A stretch of 64,000 bases of DNA from Novosphingobium sediminicola (GTDB taxonomy: Bacteria > Pseudomonadota > Alphaproteobacteria > Sphingomonadales > Sphingomonadaceae). The notes beneath the pieces were generated by a model that worked only from the letters and a program-made list of their open reading frames with translations, had not been told where the DNA came from and made no database searches. Made by a program: the position numbers and the translations under genes. The stretch lies in the NCBI RefSeq assembly GCF_014196525.1, contig NZ_JACIDX010000002.1, positions 124,001 to 188,000 of the forward strand, in the 5' to 3' direction. Numbering within the stretch: position 1 is the stretch's first letter; each line of letters begins with the position of its first letter. Positions 42,058 through 50,833 of this stretch are shown in pieces.

Positions 42058-43233
42058 TTATCCTTCGGTCGATCCCTTCCACAAGGCCGTGGCCTTGGGC
42101 AACAGGAAATGGCTGAAGGGCAGGACAGCAGCCCCGACCGAAGGCGCCTCCTCGGCCAGTCGGGCCTTCATCACCGGGGCCAGCACAGGGACATGATGGC
42201 GATGGCTTTCCAGCCTTGTGTTGAGCGCATGGACCAGATCCTCGATCCAGCCGCCCGGCAGGCGCCCGCCGATAATGACCGCCGCCGGGTTGATCAGACA
42301 ACTGACCGCCACCAGCGGTTCGACCAGCTGATCGCTGGCCATATCAATCCAGCGGCGGCGCACCTGCATCAGCGCAGCCTCATCGCCGCGCAGATCGGCA
42401 GGCTTCAGCCCCTCGCCCGCCATCAGACGATAGACGCCCGACAGAGAGACGAGATTCTGGATCTGCTCGCCCGTGCCGCGTTCAAGCAGGAAACCGATTT
42501 CGCCGCTGCGCCCCTGCGCGCCCCGGATATAATTGCCGTCGATCACCAGCCCGCCGCCAAGGCCCGAGGAGATCAGCAGATAGAAAAAGCTGGCCGCTTT
42601 CAGCCCATGGCCAAGCTGTTGTTCACCCATGGCCGCCGCCGCGGCGTCATTTTCGACAAACACCGGCAGGCCAAAGGGCTCGGCAAGCAGCGAAGCAATA
42701 TCGGTGCTTTCCCAGAGCGCGAAATCATCGGGCCGTCCGGGCAGGTCGATCAGCCCGAAATCATCGGGCATGGCCACCCCCACGCCCACCAGCAATGCCG
42801 GATCGATCCCGGCCTGCGCCACCAGTTCGGCGGCCGACACACGGTAATGATCGCGCACATCCTCAGGCTTGGGAAAGGCGATGTCGCGCGTGGCCTGCGC
42901 CATCACTTCGCCCGCGAAATCGACCAGCACGATCGTGATATGATCGCGGTCGATATTGACGCCCAGCGAATAGCAGGCCGCCTTGTTGACCACCAGCTTG
43001 GTGGCCGGTTGGCCGCGCCCACCCCGGATCTGCCCGGCGTCCTCGATCAGGCCTTCGGCGGCCAGACGTTTGGTAATATTGGCGATGGAGGGCGCCGTCA
43101 GCCCGGTGATCCGCGCCAGATCGACCCGCGTGATCGGGCCGTTCACGCGGATGGCGTGCAGGGTCACGCGCTGATTATGGTCGGCGGCGCGTTCCAGATT
43201 GGTGCCGGACAGGCGGATCGGACTATGCGTCAT
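42058..43233 (-). CDS. ROK-family transcriptional repressor
   Basis: A 391-residue regulator. The N-terminal winged helix-turn-helix (VTLHAIRVNGPITRVDLARI, then GLTAPSIANITKRLAAEGLI) precedes a ROK sugar-binding domain with FVENDAAAAAMGEQQLGHG and SSGLGGGLVIDG. The zinc-site cysteines of typical ROK repressors are not evident in the usual place. It diverges from the GH3 gene and lies inside the glycan locus, so it is the likely local repressor, released by a sugar. An ATG 12 bases upstream (MACLM) is an alternative start. Confidence 0.85.
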   Translation of the reverse strand: MTHSPIRLSGTNLERAADHNQRVTLHAIRVNGPITRVDLARITGLTAPSIANITKRLAAEGLIEDAGQIRGGRGQPATKLVVNKAACYSLGVNIDRDHITIVLVDFAGEVMAQATRDIAFPKPEDVRDHYRVSAAELVAQAGIDPALLVGVGVAMPDDFGLIDLPGRPDDFALWESTDIASLLAEPFGLPVFVENDAAAAAMGEQQLGHGLKAASFFYLLISSGLGGGLVIDGNYIRGAQGRSGEIGFLLERGTGEQIQNLVSLSGVYRLMAGEGLKPADLRGDEAALMQVRRRWIDMASDQLVEPLVAVSCLINPAAVIIGGRLPGGWIEDLVHALNTRLESHRHHVPVLAPVMKARLAEEAPSVGAAVLPFSHFLLPKATALWKGSTEG

Positions 43234-43409
43234 CAGGCAGGCCATCCATTTGAAAAGATACGAGCATGCCCAGCCATCATCCAAAAATCCTTTCAAGGCA
43301 GCGCGATCGCCGCGCCCATGCGCCCCGCATTCATCATGTCCGCTTTGCCACAGGCAAAGGCCAGTCACAAAATATTAATTCAAACATTTTTCTTTATGGG
43401 AGATCCTGC
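43234..43409. promoter_or_regulatory. Divergent control region between ROK repressor and GH3 genes
   Basis: A 176-base gap. The right-hand end is AT-rich with AAAATATTAATTC near 43368-43382 and a GGGAGA ribosome site at 43398-43403 for the GH3 gene. The ATTAAT core recurs before the GH2 gene. It is a plausible binding region for the adjacent repressor, but no clear long palindrome is present. Confidence 0.35.
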
Positions 43410-45923
43410 ATGTTCCGCTTGAAGTCCGGCCTTGCCCTGCCGCTTTCCGCGTTGTGTCTGGCAAGCACTAACGCCGCCGCTCAGGATCGGATCACGACCC
43501 CGCCTGCGGCCACGGCCCATCCTTCGCTCTGGCCCGCCGCCCATTGGCCTTGGCGCAGCGATCCGGCGATGGAGGCGCGTATCCGCTCGCTTCTGACGTC
43601 GATGAGCATCGAGGAAAAGGTCGGCCAGATCCTTCAGGCCGATATTGCCAGCGTCACCCCCGAGGATGTGCGGCGCTATCATCTCGGCGCGGTGCTGAAC
43701 GGGGGCAATGCTGGGCCGGGCGGCGACGATTACGCCCCGCCCGCGCAATGGCTCAAACTGGCCAACGCCTTTTATGACGCCTCGATGGATACTTCGGCCG
43801 GAGGCCATGCCATTCCGGTGATGTGGGGAACCGATGCCGTCCATGGTCATTCAAACATCATCGGGGCCACCTTGTTCCCTCATAATTCCGCGCTGGGCGC
43901 CGCGCATGATCCCGCGCTGATCCGCCGCATTGCGGCCGCGACCGCCATCGAAGTGCGCGTCACCGGCATCGACTGGACCTTTGCCCCCACCATCACCGTG
44001 CCGCAGGACACCCGCTGGGGTCGCGCCTTTGAAGGCTATTCCTCCGATCCCGCGCTGGTGGCCAGCTATGCCGGGCCTTTCATCGAAGGATTGCAAGGCA
44101 GGCCGAACAGCGGCCCCATCCTGGCCGGGCCACATGTGATCGCCACAGCCAAGCATTTCCTGGCCGATGGCGGCACGGCGCAGGGCCGCGATCAGGGCGA
44201 CGCGCAGATCAGCGAGGAAAAGCTGCGCGACATCCACGGCACGCCTTATGTCGCGGCCATCAATGCAGGCGTCCTCTCGATCATGGCCAGCTTTTCCAGC
44301 TGGAATGGCGAGAAGATGACCGGAAACCACAGTATGCTGACCGATGTGCTCAAGAAACGGATGGACTTCGGCGGGCTGGTGGTCAGCGACTGGAACGCCC
44401 ATGGGCAGGTGGCGGGATGCAGCAACGCCAGTTGTCCGCGCGCGATCACCGCAGGCATCGACATGCTGATGGCACCCGACAGTTGGAAGGCGCTTTATAC
44501 CAGTCTCAACGCGCAGGCGCGCGATGGCACCCTGCCGATGACCCGGCTTGATGAAGCGGTCGCCAGCGTGTTGCGGGTCAAAATGCGCGCGGGCTTGTTC
44601 GAGGCCGGGCGTCCCTCCTCGCGCCCCTATGCCGGGCGTTTCGACCTGTTGGGCGCGCCAGACCATCGCGCCATCGCCCGCGAGGCGGTGCGCAAATCGC
44701 TGGTTCTGCTCAAGAATGCCGGAAACATTCTTCCCCTCGCCCCCGGTTCGCGCATTCTGGTGGCGGGCGATGGGGCCGATGATGTCGCGCGCCAGTCGGG
44801 CGGATGGACCCTGTCATGGCAAGGCACCGGGCTAAGCCCCGCCATGTTCCCCGGCGCCACCACTCTGTGGCAGGGCCTGCGCAAGGCCGCCGCCGATGCG
44901 GGCGGACAGGCGACATTCTCGCCCGACGGCAGCTTCACCGGACCGCGCCCCGATGCCGCCATCGTCATCTTTGGCGAAACGCCCTATGCCGAATTTCAGG
45001 GCGACATTTCCAGTCTGCGCCTGAAACCGGATCAGCGCGCGCCTTTGGAAACGATGCGGCAGCTCAAGGCTCAGGGGATTCCCGTGATCGCGGTCATGCT
45101 GACCGGGCGTCCGCTCTGGACGAACCCCGAACTCAACACCGCCGATGCCTTTGTCATGGCATGGCTGCCCGGCTCGGAAGGCGGCGGCGTGGCCGATATG
45201 CTGCTGCGACCGGCGCAGGGGCCAGCCAGGAATTTCGTCGGGCGACTGCCCTTTGCCTGGCCTGCCACGGCGCGGCCCGATGGCCCGCTGCTCTTTCCGC
45301 TGGGCTATGGCCTGACCGGCAAAGAACCGGGCGGCCTCAAAAAACTGAGTGAGGAAGCCCGAGTAGCCGAGGATATCGCCAGCGCGGACATCTATCTGAA
45401 CAAAGGCATCGCCGGACCGGGCTGGTCGCTGGAAATGCGCGACTCTGCGGGCAGCACAAGGATCACTACGGTGCCTGCCGTTTCGGCGGGCGGGCGCGTG
45501 ATTGTCGCGGCCACCGACCATATTGTGCAGGAAGGCGCGCGGCGTTTCACCATCACCGGGCAAGGCGCGGCATCTGTTGCCATCACCAGTCAGGACGCCA
45601 CCGACCTCTCGCGCCAGACCAATGGCGAAATGCTGCTGGTGGCAACCCTGCGCATCGATCAGGCCCCGGCCATGCCGGTGCGGATCGCCATGGGTTCGGG
45701 CGCGGGCGTGGCCTATGTTGATGCCGGCAAACTGGCGGGCCTGCCTATCGGCCAATGGCGGCGCATCGGGGTGCCGCTCAAATGTTTCCGCGCGGGCGGG
45801 GCCGATCTGGCCAAGGTAAACATGCCCTTCGCTCTGGAAACCTCCGGCCCCGCCAGCCTCAGCCTCGCCGAGGTGAAGCTGGGGATGGAAGCCGATACGA
45901 CCCTCGCCTGCGCGAAGGATTAA
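43410..45923 (+). CDS. Exported GH3 beta-glucosidase/exoglucanase
   Basis: An 837-residue glycoside hydrolase. The signal peptide is LALPLSALCLASTNAAA. The GH3 barrel has IPVMWGTDAVHGHSN, ATAKHFLADGG and the nucleophile Asp327 in GLVVSDWNAHG. The second domain has KSLVLLKNAGNILPLA and FGETPYAEFQGD. A C-terminal extension of about 150 residues after YGLTGKEPGG resembles the sugar-binding tail of ExoP-type exo-beta-glucanases. It removes terminal beta-glucosyl units in the periplasm. The start at 43410 has a GGGAGA site; the longer upstream reading is not a signal peptide. Confidence 0.9.
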   Translation: MFRLKSGLALPLSALCLASTNAAAQDRITTPPAATAHPSLWPAAHWPWRSDPAMEARIRSLLTSMSIEEKVGQILQADIASVTPEDVRRYHLGAVLNGGNAGPGGDDYAPPAQWLKLANAFYDASMDTSAGGHAIPVMWGTDAVHGHSNIIGATLFPHNSALGAAHDPALIRRIAAATAIEVRVTGIDWTFAPTITVPQDTRWGRAFEGYSSDPALVASYAGPFIEGLQGRPNSGPILAGPHVIATAKHFLADGGTAQGRDQGDAQISEEKLRDIHGTPYVAAINAGVLSIMASFSSWNGEKMTGNHSMLTDVLKKRMDFGGLVVSDWNAHGQVAGCSNASCPRAITAGIDMLMAPDSWKALYTSLNAQARDGTLPMTRLDEAVASVLRVKMRAGLFEAGRPSSRPYAGRFDLLGAPDHRAIAREAVRKSLVLLKNAGNILPLAPGSRILVAGDGADDVARQSGGWTLSWQGTGLSPAMFPGATTLWQGLRKAAADAGGQATFSPDGSFTGPRPDAAIVIFGETPYAEFQGDISSLRLKPDQRAPLETMRQLKAQGIPVIAVMLTGRPLWTNPELNTADAFVMAWLPGSEGGGVADMLLRPAQGPARNFVGRLPFAWPATARPDGPLLFPLGYGLTGKEPGGLKKLSEEARVAEDIASADIYLNKGIAGPGWSLEMRDSAGSTRITTVPAVSAGGRVIVAATDHIVQEGARRFTITGQGAASVAITSQDATDLSRQTNGEMLLVATLRIDQAPAMPVRIAMGSGAGVAYVDAGKLAGLPIGQWRRIGVPLKCFRAGGADLAKVNMPFALETSGPASLSLAEVKLGMEADTTLACAKD

Positions 45924-45928
45924 GCGGT

Positions 45929-47236
45929 CTAACCGGCAAGGCGCCTCGCCAGATCATCGAGCGAGGCGCCGCGCGTTTCGGGAAACCAGCGCCAGACCAC
46001 AAAAACCTGCACCGCCATGGCCAGCGCAAAACCCGCAAAGGGCAGCGCCGGGCCATGCGCGGCCAGCACCGGAAAAATGAAACTGATCGCCCCATTGAAC
46101 ACCCAGTGGGTGCTGCTGCCCAGCGCCTGACCGCGCGCGCGAACGGCGGTGGGGAACAATTCGGACAGATAGACCCAGATTACCGCCCCTTGCGAGACGG
46201 CGAAAAAGCCGATGAACATCACCAGCAGCGGCAACAGCCATTCCCGGCCCTGACCGCCGGCAAAAATCATCGTCACCCCGACCAGCGCGGCACAAGTGCC
46301 CAACGCCCCCGCCAGCAGCAGCGGACGTCGCCCCAGCCGGTCGATCATCGCCATGCCCGCCAGCGTCGCCAGCAGATTGGCCAGCCCGACCGCCACGGCC
46401 TGTGTGTCGGCGGAAAAGTCGGAAAAACCGGCAGCGGCAAATATGTCATTGAGATAATAAAGGATCGCATTGATCCCCGAGAGTTGGTTGAACGCCCCGA
46501 TCGCCAGCGCCAGCAGGATCGGTTTGCGATGCAGCCGCCATGACAGGCGCTCGTCTTGCATGACCGGTGCGACCGATTCCAGCACGAGCCGGAGCCGATC
46601 CGCCGCCGCCTGTGCATTGCGCCCGCGCGCCTGCAACCAGCGCGGGCTGTCGGGCAAGCATGGCGCCAGCAGCGCAAAGCCCAGCGCGGGCACACCGGCC
46701 AACCCCAGCTTGATCCGCCACTCCATCGCGCCAAACCCGCCCCGCGCCACCAGCGCGTTCGAGAGATAGGCCAGCAAAATCCCTGAAACGATCGCGCATT
46801 GGAACATGCCCACTCTCCGCCCGCGCACATCAGGGGCGCTGATCTCGGAAATGTAAACCGGGGCCACGACCGAGGATGCGCCGATTGCCAGACCGCCAAG
46901 CAGTCGGAACAGGCAAAAACTCATCAGCCCATTGGCCAGCGCCGTCCCCAGAGCCGAGACGACATAGAGCCAACCGACCCACAGTAGCAGACGACGGCTG
47001 CCCAGAGCGTCACCCGCCCGTCCCGCAAAGGCCGCCCCGACCAGCGTGCCCCACAAAGCCGCCGAGACTGCGAGACCAAGATCCTGCGGGCTGAGGGCAA
47101 AGACTTTTTGCAACGCCTGAGTGACGCCGGAAATGACGGCTGTATCAATGCCAAACAACAGTCCGGCCATGCTGGCCAGCATGGCGCAGCGCGCGGCCAT
47201 CGAAGGCCCGGACCGGGGGAAGGAGGAAAGGGGCAT
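45929..47236 (-). CDS. MFS sugar porter
   Basis: A 435-residue, 12-helix inner-membrane carrier of the sugar porter family. Diagnostic motifs include LLFGIDTAVISGVTQAL, GRAGDALGSRRLLL, RLLGGLAIGASSVVAPVYIS, PDSPRWLQARG, NQLSGINAILYYLN and WFPETRG. It is convergent with the GH3 gene (5-base gap) and divergent from the GH2 gene. It probably imports hexoses released in the periplasm. Confidence 0.92.
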   Translation of the reverse strand: MPLSSFPRSGPSMAARCAMLASMAGLLFGIDTAVISGVTQALQKVFALSPQDLGLAVSAALWGTLVGAAFAGRAGDALGSRRLLLWVGWLYVVSALGTALANGLMSFCLFRLLGGLAIGASSVVAPVYISEISAPDVRGRRVGMFQCAIVSGILLAYLSNALVARGGFGAMEWRIKLGLAGVPALGFALLAPCLPDSPRWLQARGRNAQAAADRLRLVLESVAPVMQDERLSWRLHRKPILLALAIGAFNQLSGINAILYYLNDIFAAAGFSDFSADTQAVAVGLANLLATLAGMAMIDRLGRRPLLLAGALGTCAALVGVTMIFAGGQGREWLLPLLVMFIGFFAVSQGAVIWVYLSELFPTAVRARGQALGSSTHWVFNGAISFIFPVLAAHGPALPFAGFALAMAVQVFVVWRWFPETRGASLDDLARRLAG

Positions 47237-47365
47237 AAGGCAGGCATCCTTTTATTATTTCAATTTGCATTAATAAATAAATTCGCTAGGCTTGCAAGCG
47301 TGATGCCCATCGGGACAGATGGCGTCCGGATCGCCGCGCCCGGCGCGGGGACATGGGAGAGTAAT
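47237..47365. promoter_or_regulatory. Divergent control region between sugar porter and GH2 operon
   Basis: The left part is very AT-rich, with TTATTATTTCAATTTGC and ATTAATAAATAAATT near 47250-47283. It is followed by the GH2 ribosome site GGGAGAG at about 47355. It contains the same ATTAAT core as the GH3 control region, so it may bind the same ROK repressor. Confidence 0.35.
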
Positions 47366-50300
47366 ATGGTTTTGCGTAGATTCGGCCGGAAAATGGCTGG
47401 CAGCGTCGCTCTTTGCGCGATTGTTTCCTCTCTGCCCGCGATTGTCCAGCCTGCTATGGCCGATGTGACCATAGCCGCATCGGCCCAATCGCTCGGCCCC
47501 TATAATGCGACATTCCTGCAAGGCGGCATCGGCATTGACCGCGAACTGCCGCCTTCGGAACTGTTGGCCGGCGGATCGAGCATGACAATATCGGCCTGGG
47601 TCAATGCCGCCGAAATTGCCCAAGGCACGGTAGGCCTGATCGTGCTGGGCGAGCTTTCCGGGGCGACGCGCAGCCTTATGCTGATCGACGGACGCCCCGC
47701 GCTGCAATCGGGCGATGCGTCGCATCGTTTGCTGGCCACCCAAGCGCTCGCCAAAGGCCAATGGCATCATATCGCCGCCACGCTGAGCGCCGGTGGCGCC
47801 CAGCTTTATGTCGATGGCCAGATGGTCGCGTCGGGGCCGCTGTCGGTGCAACCCGTTGCCGGACAAATTCATATCGCCCCGGTGCAAAACGGCCAAATCC
47901 ATTTCAACGGCTCGCTCGTCTCCGCCCAAATCGCACCCTCTGCGGGCAGCGCCAAAACCATCGCCGCACAGGCCGCCGCCCGCCCCGCCTTTGACCTCGT
48001 CCATATGTGGCAGGTGGGCGTGGGCTGGGAATTTCAGAAGACCGCCAACACCGGCTATTGGCGACCGCAGGACCCTTGGACCCTGCCCATGGCCAAGGGC
48101 GAAGGCACCGCGCCTGTCGCCAAACCCGTCATCCCCCGCCCCGCCATGGAACCCATCGCGCCCGACCGCTGGCGGCTTAATGGCTGGCAACTGGCCGCCG
48201 CGCCCGATGTGGCGCAGGACGGCGCGGCCCTCTCACGCCCCGGCAAGCCCGCAGGCATCTGGCGCGCGGCGACCGTTCCCGGCACGGTGTTGACCACGCT
48301 GATCGATCGCGGGGTCTATCCTGATCCTTATTTCGGCCTCAACAATCTGAAAATCCCGGAAAGCCTCGCCCGGCAGGATTACTGGTACCGCACCAGCTTC
48401 ACCCTGCCCGCCTCGGCCAGCGGCAAGCGCCTCGCGCTTGTCCTCAACGGCGTGAATTACACCAGCGAGGTCTATATCAACGGCGCGCAGGCAGGGGGCA
48501 CGAAAGGCGCCTTCACGCGAGGCCGGTTCACCTTCGAGGCTGTGGCGGGCGAAAATACTGTGGCCATCCGCGTATCGCCGCCCCCGCACCCCGGCACGCC
48601 GCATGAACAATCGATCAGCGCGGGCGTGGGCGAAAACGGGGGGCAATTGGCTATCGACGGCCCGACCTTTATCGCCACCGAGGGCTGGGACTGGATCCCC
48701 GGCATCCGCGACCGCGACACCGGCCTGTGGCAGGATGTGGAAATTCAGGCCACCGGCCCGGTGCGCCTTGGCGACCCGCAGATCATCACCGATCTGCCCC
48801 TGCCGCGCATAGACGAGGCCGACATCTCCATCACAGTGCCGGTCGTTAACGACAGCGCCCAGCTCCGCCACGTCACCATCACCGCCAGTTTCGACGATGT
48901 GCGCGTCAGCCGCGAGATCACCGCCCCGCCCGGCCAGAGCGAGGCGCGCTTTGCCCCGTCCGAATTTGCCGCGCTGCATGTGAAGAACCCGCGCCTGTGG
49001 TGGCCCAATGGCTATGGCGATCCGGCGCTCCACACGCTCCTTCTCGAAGCCAGCGTGGATGGACAGAGCGCCGATACCAAGAGCACCCGCTTTGGCATTC
49101 GCGAGGTATCCTATGACCTCTCGCTGATGGACAAGGCGGGCCATCTGCGCCGCGTCAATGTCCAGCCCACCGATGGGCGGCAGGCGGGCGTCAAGCTGAT
49201 CGACGTGCGCCACGAGGCGATCAAGGAAAGCCCCAAGGGCTGGGTGGAATCGCTGACGGCGGCGGGGGAGACATCCCCGGCGGTGCGCGATCTGGGGGCG
49301 GAGGACACGATGCCCGAACCGCATCTGACCATCCGCGTCAATGGCGTAAAAATCGCCGCGCGCGGTGGCAGCTGGGGCATGGACAATGCGCTCAAACGCC
49401 ATGACCGCGCCCGGCTGGAACCTTATTTCCGCCTGCACAAGGACGCCCATCTCAACATCATCCGCAACTGGATGGGCAACAACACCGAGGACGAGTTTTT
49501 CGATCTGGCCGACGAATATGGCATGATGGTGCTCAACGATTTCTGGCAATCGACCCAGAATTTTCAGGTCGAACCGCAAGACCCCGCCCTGTTTCTGGCC
49601 AATGCCGAGGATACGGTGAAGCGCTATCGCAACCATCCCTCGATCGTGGTGTGGTTCGGGCGGAACGAGGGCGTGCCCTATCCGCTGCTTAATGAAGGGC
49701 TCGACGATCTGCTCTTCCGCCTCGACGGCACGCGCTGGTTCACGGGCAGCTCGAACACGGTGAACCTGCAAGGTTCCGGTCCCTATAATTACCGCCAGCC
49801 CGAAGCCTATTTCACCGATCTGGCCACCGGCTTTTCGGTCGAAACCGGCACGCCTTCGCTGGCCACGCGTGAAGCGATTGCCGCCTATGTGCCCAAGGCG
49901 GACCAATGGCCGCTCAGCGACACGCTGGCCTATCACGACTGGCATTTTTCCGGCAATGGCGACACCAAGACCTTCATGGCCAGCCTGAACACCCGTTTCG
50001 GCCCCGCCACCAGCTTTGCCGATTTCGAGCGCAAGGCGCAGATGATGAACCTTGAAGGCCACAAGGCCATGTTCGAGGGCTTCCTCGGCCATCTGTGGAC
50101 CAAGAATTCGGGTCGCTTGCTGTGGATGACCCATCCGTCATGGACCTCGAACGCATGGCAGATCTACAGTTCGGATTACGACACCCATGCTGCCTATTAC
50201 GGCATCGCCAAGGCGTCCGAGCCGGTCCATGTGCAATTGAACCTGCCCGGCAATGAGGTTGTGATCATAAACACCACCCGCGATACGGCTCCCGGCCTTG

Positions 50301-50833
50301 TCGCCACCAGCCGCATTCTGGGGCTGGACGGCAAGGAGCTTTTCGCCCGCACCGACCGGCTCGACGCTTCGGCCAATGCCGATACGATGCTGGCCCCGCT
50401 GCCGCTGGACAAGGTGCTGGCCGATCATCCGATGGTGCTGGTGACGCAGAGCCTGAGCGATGCTTCGGGCCGTCTTGTCTCATCCAATTTCTACTGGCGC
50501 GGGTGCGATGAGGCCAGCTATCGCGCGCTGGACGCCATGCCCAAGGTGGCCCTGCGCGCCAAACTGACCCCGCCCGCCGCCATCGGCGGCGAGCAGGAAT
50601 TGCGCGTCACCATCACCAACCCCGCCGCCACGCCTGCCCTTGCCGCCAAGCTGACCCTGCTCGACGCCAAGGGCGAACGCATCCTGCCCGCCTATTACAG
50701 CGACAATTACGTCTCGCTGACCGGCGGGGAAAGCCAGACCATCACCATCCGCTATCCCGCGCGTAAAGGCCCCGCGCCGCATGTAGCGCTGCGCGGATGG
50801 AATGTGGTTGAGGCCGAGGCGCGCCTGCCATGA
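47366..50833 (+). CDS. Exported GH2 glycosidase with N-terminal LamG-like domain (probable beta-mannosidase)
   Basis: A 1155-residue exo-glycosidase. After the signal peptide (VALCAIVSSLPAIVQPAMA), residues about 40-230 look like a concanavalin/LamG domain (SMTISAWVNAAEIAQGTVGL, WHHIAATLSAGGAQLYVDGQ). The GH2 sugar-binding, immunoglobulin and barrel domains follow. The acid/base is Glu768 in WFGRNEGVP and the nucleophile is Glu826 in FSVETGTPS. The barrel contains RGGSWGMDNALKRHD, as in beta-mannosidases and exo-beta-glucosaminidases. Mannosidase activity is favoured by the neighbours. It starts a run of coupled genes. Confidence 0.87.
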   Translation: MVLRRFGRKMAGSVALCAIVSSLPAIVQPAMADVTIAASAQSLGPYNATFLQGGIGIDRELPPSELLAGGSSMTISAWVNAAEIAQGTVGLIVLGELSGATRSLMLIDGRPALQSGDASHRLLATQALAKGQWHHIAATLSAGGAQLYVDGQMVASGPLSVQPVAGQIHIAPVQNGQIHFNGSLVSAQIAPSAGSAKTIAAQAAARPAFDLVHMWQVGVGWEFQKTANTGYWRPQDPWTLPMAKGEGTAPVAKPVIPRPAMEPIAPDRWRLNGWQLAAAPDVAQDGAALSRPGKPAGIWRAATVPGTVLTTLIDRGVYPDPYFGLNNLKIPESLARQDYWYRTSFTLPASASGKRLALVLNGVNYTSEVYINGAQAGGTKGAFTRGRFTFEAVAGENTVAIRVSPPPHPGTPHEQSISAGVGENGGQLAIDGPTFIATEGWDWIPGIRDRDTGLWQDVEIQATGPVRLGDPQIITDLPLPRIDEADISITVPVVNDSAQLRHVTITASFDDVRVSREITAPPGQSEARFAPSEFAALHVKNPRLWWPNGYGDPALHTLLLEASVDGQSADTKSTRFGIREVSYDLSLMDKAGHLRRVNVQPTDGRQAGVKLIDVRHEAIKESPKGWVESLTAAGETSPAVRDLGAEDTMPEPHLTIRVNGVKIAARGGSWGMDNALKRHDRARLEPYFRLHKDAHLNIIRNWMGNNTEDEFFDLADEYGMMVLNDFWQSTQNFQVEPQDPALFLANAEDTVKRYRNHPSIVVWFGRNEGVPYPLLNEGLDDLLFRLDGTRWFTGSSNTVNLQGSGPYNYRQPEAYFTDLATGFSVETGTPSLATREAIAAYVPKADQWPLSDTLAYHDWHFSGNGDTKTFMASLNTRFGPATSFADFERKAQMMNLEGHKAMFEGFLGHLWTKNSGRLLWMTHPSWTSNAWQIYSSDYDTHAAYYGIAKASEPVHVQLNLPGNEVVIINTTRDTAPGLVATSRILGLDGKELFARTDRLDASANADTMLAPLPLDKVLADHPMVLVTQSLSDASGRLVSSNFYWRGCDEASYRALDAMPKVALRAKLTPPAAIGGEQELRVTITNPAATPALAAKLTLLDAKGERILPAYYSDNYVSLTGGESQTITIRYPARKGPAPHVALRGWNVVEAEARLP

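Noticed and set aside
48233..50134. Long minus-strand open frame (633 codons) inside the GH2 gene
   Set aside because: It is antisense to the catalytic barrel of an intact GH2 enzyme, and the product has no recognisable motif.
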